In this document: positions 61,901-64,000 of the stretch, piece after piece
How positions within the stretch are numbered: the stretch's first letter is position 1
Layout: every line of letters begins with the position of its first letter
Assembly (NCBI RefSeq): GCF_042643245.1
Contig: NZ_JBHRSK010000003.1
Location: 1 to 64,000, forward strand
Reading direction: 5' to 3'
From: Acidimangrovimonas pyrenivorans
GTDB taxonomy: Bacteria; Pseudomonadota; Alphaproteobacteria; Rhodobacterales; Rhodobacteraceae
DNA length: 64,000 bases
The notes under the pieces: model-generated
Told to the model about the DNA's origin: nothing
What the model saw: only the letters and a program-made list of their open reading frames with translations
Databases searched by the model: none
Translations under genes and position numbers: made by a program

Positions 61901-64000
61901 CGGGGACGGCGCTGGTCACGGTGCTGTCGAACAGGCTGATCTGGCGCCAGGCGGTCGAGGTGCCGGCCGGGGCGAGCGAGATCCCGATCCCGGTGACCAA
62001 GGACTGGGGCGCCGGCGCCTATGTCACGGCGTCGCTGATCCGGCCGATGGACGCCGCGGCCGGCCACAACCCGGCCCGGGCGCTGGGCCTGACCTATGCC
62101 AGGGTGAACCCCGGCCCGCGCCAGCTGACCGCCAGCATCGAGGCCCCCGAAGAGGCCGCGCCGCGCGGCCCACTTGACGTCGCGGTGAAGGTGGATGGCG
62201 TGCAGCCGGGCGAAACCGCCTATGTCACGCTGGCGGCGGTGGATGTCGGTATCCTCAACCTCACCGCCTTCAAGGCGCCCGATCCCTCGGACCACTATTT
62301 CGGCCAGCGCAAGCTGGGGGTCGGTATCCGCGACCTTTATGGCCGCCTCATCGACGGCATGAACGGCGCGATGGGCCAGGTGCGCTCGGGCGGCGACGCG
62401 GCGGCGCAGGCGAAACTGATGTCGCCGCCGCCGACCGAGAAGCTGGTCGCGTTCTTCGTCGGGCCGGTGACGGTGGGGGCGGACGGGCTCGCCCATGCCA
62501 CCTTCGACCTGCCGTCGTTCAACGGCACCGTGCGGCTGATGGCGGTGGCGTGGTCGAAGACCGGCGTCGGCCAGGCCAGCCGCGACGTGCTGGTGCGCGA
62601 CCCGGTGGTGGTGACGGCCAGCCTGCCGCGCTTCCTGGCGCCGGGCGACGGCAGCCGGCTGCTGCTCGAGGTCCACCACGCCAAGGGGCCGGCGGGGCGT
62701 GTCGGGCTCGACGTCACCTCGACGGGGGTGCAGATCGGCACCGTACCTTCGGGCTTCGATCTTGCCGAACATGGCCAAAAAAACCTCTCGATCCCGATCA
62801 CGGCCGAGGAGGTGGGCAACCAGACCATCGACGTGACCCTGACCACGCCGGGCGGCCAGCGCCTGACCAAGACGCTCAACCTGCCGGTCGAGGTCAACGA
62901 TCCTTCGGTGACGCGGGTCAGCCGTTTCAGCCTCGCCGCGGGCAAGGATTTCAGCCTGACCCGGGATGTCTTCACCGGGCTGCGGCCGGGCACCGGGCAG
63001 GTGACGATGGCGGTCGGTCCGATCGCCCGTTTCGATGCGCCCGGCCTGCTGGAGACGCTCAACCGCTATCCCTATGGCTGCACCGAGCAGCTTACCTCGA
63101 AGGCGCTGCCGCTGCTCTATTTCGAGGATGTCGCCAAGGTCATGGGCCTCGGCACCCGCGCCGACCTGCGCAAGAGGATCGAGACCGCGGTGACCGCGGT
63201 GCTGACCAATCAATCCTCGAACGGGGCTTTCGGGCTGTGGCGGCCGGGCTCGGGCGACCTGTGGCTTGACGCCTATGTCACCGATTTCCTCAGCCGGGCC
63301 CGGGCGCAGGGCTTCAAGGTGCCCGATGTCGCCTTCCGCGCGGCGCTGGACAACCTGCGCAACCAGATCAACTACGCCCCCGATTTCGACAAGAACGGCG
63401 GCCCCTACGCCTATGCCCTGATGGTGCTGGCACGCGAGGGCGCGGCGGCGGTGGGCGATCTGCGCTACTATGCCGACGTCAAGGCCGGGGCCTTCGACAC
63501 CCCGATCGCGGCGGCCCAGCTGGGCGCGGCGCTGGCGGCCTATGGCGACCAGACCCGCGCCGACGCCATGTTCCGCCGCGCGGCCAGGATGGTGGAGCAG
63601 GAGCCGGCCACCGGCGGGCTGTTCCAGACCTGGCGCGCCGATTACGGCACGGCGCGGCGCGATGCCGCCGCGGTGCTGGCGCTGGCCGGGGAAGCGGGCA
63701 GCAAGGTGGTCGACGACAGCGCGCTGATCGAGAAGATCGCCGCGCGACCCGGCGCTCTGAACGTCTCGACGCAGGAGGCGACCTGGGCGCTGCTGGCCAC
63801 CCATGCGCTGATCGACCGGGCCGGAGCCGAGGGCTTCACCGTGGATGGCGCGCCGGTGGACGGGCCGCTGATCCGGGTGGCCGAGGACCGGACCCTGCAG
63901 CCGGTGACGGTGCATAACGGGTCGCAATCCAAGGCGGTGCTGACCCTGACCACCTTCGGCGTGCCGCAGCAGCCGGGCAAGCCGGGCGGCAACGGTTACG
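58972..64000 (+). CDS. Alpha-2-macroglobulin-like protein with N-terminal PAN/Apple domain (partial)
   Basis: A large periplasmic protease trap of the bacterial alpha-2-macroglobulin family, open to the window edge (1,676 codons and no stop). It starts with a signal peptide (RGFLTALLVALTVLTLPAHA). A PAN/Apple-like domain with several cysteines (TIDACERACLANPDCHAFTF) follows at about residues 30-95. Macroglobulin-like beta domains come next, then the thioester domain with NRYPYGCTEQLTSKALPLLYFED, where Cys1370 and Gln1373 would form the reactive thioester. It traps attacking proteases by covalent capture. It is usually followed by a penicillin-binding protein (pbpC), which would lie outside the window. 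No frameshift is seen. Confidence 0.93.
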   Translation, partial: MRGFLTALLVALTVLTLPAHADDSPIPQRRLVLSNDIDFPGGDIGKIFDTTIDACERACLANPDCHAFTFNLRAGACFPKTGVEQTIPFAGALSGRVIDTPKAVLARAVTRRAELSFLRGRDLDVALKQARGLADRLVTGEWTARQLLDSARAAEKAGNPDAAARYTGAALNLTDAADQWVDYGRLLLAAQYNSKRLSRSEYRSRALSAAINGYLRADGKPVRASALAVMAQALEQLGRGRDMIAPLRLAQSLQPRDDIAALLETAIGKYGFRITGHEVQSDSASPRICADFSEALVSAGVDYAPFVQLPDTGLSVEAEGRQLCVSGVEHGRRYQLTFRKGLPAKSGESLVKPVTLTLYVRDRSPSVRFPGRAYVLPRAGTAALPVKTVNVEHLELSLARVSDRNLIRAIQDDYLGKPMSRYQLRNFGSDMAENVWKGTADVAMEVNRDMTTRLPMEDALKGLPAGVYALTATIPGADPYDTPAATQWFVISDLGLTTMSGVDGLHVFVRSLGTAKADAGVEVQLISRSNRVLGTATTDATGYASFPAGLTRGTGGAAPALIEAKAADDIAFLSLTDPEFDLSDRGVAGHEPAPPIDVFLTTDRGAYRAGETVHATALTRDAEAGAITGLPLTARLSRPDGVEYSRTLAQDAGAGGHVFTLPIAGTAPRGVWRLDILADPDAPPLASQTVLVEDFLPERIDFSLKLPEAPIRLGDRPSLTIAAKYLFGAPGADLSVEGEAQIAAADGLAAFPGYRFGRYDAPFSAVATSLPSGNTTDAAGNLALPVNLPEVQDPARPLKLTVTARVAEGSGRPVERRVTRALTPSTPMIGIKPLFDDVVAENGTARFDVIAVGPQETTVPMTVKWTVNRVVTRYQWYRSYGDWHWEPMTTRTRIATGTAELRADTPLQVSAPVTWGQYEIRVAREGMPYAASSVDFYAGWYAPATGKDTPDQLKVSLYQPDFKPGDTARLRIVPRAAGTALVTVLSNRLIWRQAVEVPAGASEIPIPVTKDWGAGAYVTASLIRPMDAAAGHNPARALGLTYARVNPGPRQLTASIEAPEEAAPRGPLDVAVKVDGVQPGETAYVTLAAVDVGILNLTAFKAPDPSDHYFGQRKLGVGIRDLYGRLIDGMNGAMGQVRSGGDAAAQAKLMSPPPTEKLVAFFVGPVTVGADGLAHATFDLPSFNGTVRLMAVAWSKTGVGQASRDVLVRDPVVVTASLPRFLAPGDGSRLLLEVHHAKGPAGRVGLDVTSTGVQIGTVPSGFDLAEHGQKNLSIPITAEEVGNQTIDVTLTTPGGQRLTKTLNLPVEVNDPSVTRVSRFSLAAGKDFSLTRDVFTGLRPGTGQVTMAVGPIARFDAPGLLETLNRYPYGCTEQLTSKALPLLYFEDVAKVMGLGTRADLRKRIETAVTAVLTNQSSNGAFGLWRPGSGDLWLDAYVTDFLSRARAQGFKVPDVAFRAALDNLRNQINYAPDFDKNGGPYAYALMVLAREGAAAVGDLRYYADVKAGAFDTPIAAAQLGAALAAYGDQTRADAMFRRAARMVEQEPATGGLFQTWRADYGTARRDAAAVLALAGEAGSKVVDDSALIEKIAARPGALNVSTQEATWALLATHALIDRAGAEGFTVDGAPVDGPLIRVAEDRTLQPVTVHNGSQSKAVLTLTTFGVPQQPGKPGGNGY

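Noticed and set aside
58819..63927. A 1,702-codon open frame on the minus strand
   Set aside because: It mirrors the alpha-2-macroglobulin gene, and its translation is a repetitive mix of Arg, Gly, Asp, Gln and His without any domain. The plus-strand frame has a signal peptide, a thioester motif and normal composition.

Overview
The window is about 68-70% GC, gene-dense and chromosomal in character. It most likely comes from a Rhodobacteraceae alphaproteobacterium such as Paracoccus or a close relative. Supporting this are xseB-ispA-dxs, accD-folC, an mbfA gene with an Irr-type iron control element, DUF2794 and DUF6478 proteins, a petP/petR-like regulator pair, glutathione-dependent formaldehyde oxidation genes and a phenylacetate-type paaI-paaJ-paaK-paaR operon. 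This assignment rests on gene content and composition only. I see no tRNA, rRNA, CRISPR array, intact insertion sequence or prophage.

Layout. 1-2074 is a sparse, poorly conserved stretch: a possible frameshifted gene tail, a small membrane protein and an SRPBCC-fold protein. 2075-9636 holds a cytochrome P450, a two-part protein with an Ala/Pro-rich linker, asd, a beta-carbonic anhydrase, an Hpt-like protein without its histidine, an M17 aminopeptidase and an NlpC/P60 hydrolase. 9671-14056 holds DUF2794, a candidate small RNA with its own terminator, and the paa operon behind a TetR-type operator. 14212-17601 holds an I78 inhibitor lipoprotein divergent from adhC, a SecD-head-like periplasmic protein coupled to adhC, a GNAT and a NYN-LOTUS protein. 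17606-24938 holds a TetR repressor divergent from mbfA, then a nitroreductase, AEC carrier, fghA, DUF188, HAD, an ornithine-cyclodeaminase-like gene and an alpha/beta hydrolase. 25027-36896 holds an MFS carrier, zapE, accD-folC, ilvD, DUF6478, mtgA, a GST and queG. 36946-44771 holds ilvE divergent from petP-petR, a histone-deacetylase-like amidohydrolase, xseB-ispA-dxs, a TIGR04325-type methyltransferase and an ion channel. 44900-53592 holds smpB, sseA, an aromatic/aspartate aminotransferase, map, sfsA and a chain of four stop-start-coupled genes ending in an OmpA-family protein, with a LysR regulator on the other strand. 53963-64000 holds an EF-hand protein, fadH, a GMC oxidoreductase, DUF2127 and the first 1,676 codons of an alpha-2-macroglobulin-like protein that runs off the window.

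How genes work together. adhC and fghA perform consecutive steps of formaldehyde detoxification but lie about 5 kb apart. ispA and dxs feed isoprenoid synthesis. ilvD and ilvE serve branched-chain amino acids, asd serves Lys/Thr/Met, and accD-folC pairs fatty acid and folate metabolism. The paa operon activates phenylacetate and carries out the terminal thiolysis, but the ring-epoxidising and ring-opening genes are absent here.

The most unusual signal is not a gene. Nine copies of a composite intergenic element (GC-rich hairpin, then a GGATATTT-like core, then a purine-rich tail) each lie just after a stop codon, oriented with the upstream gene. They fall into at least two hairpin subtypes. 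Two copies place the purine tail directly before the next start codon.
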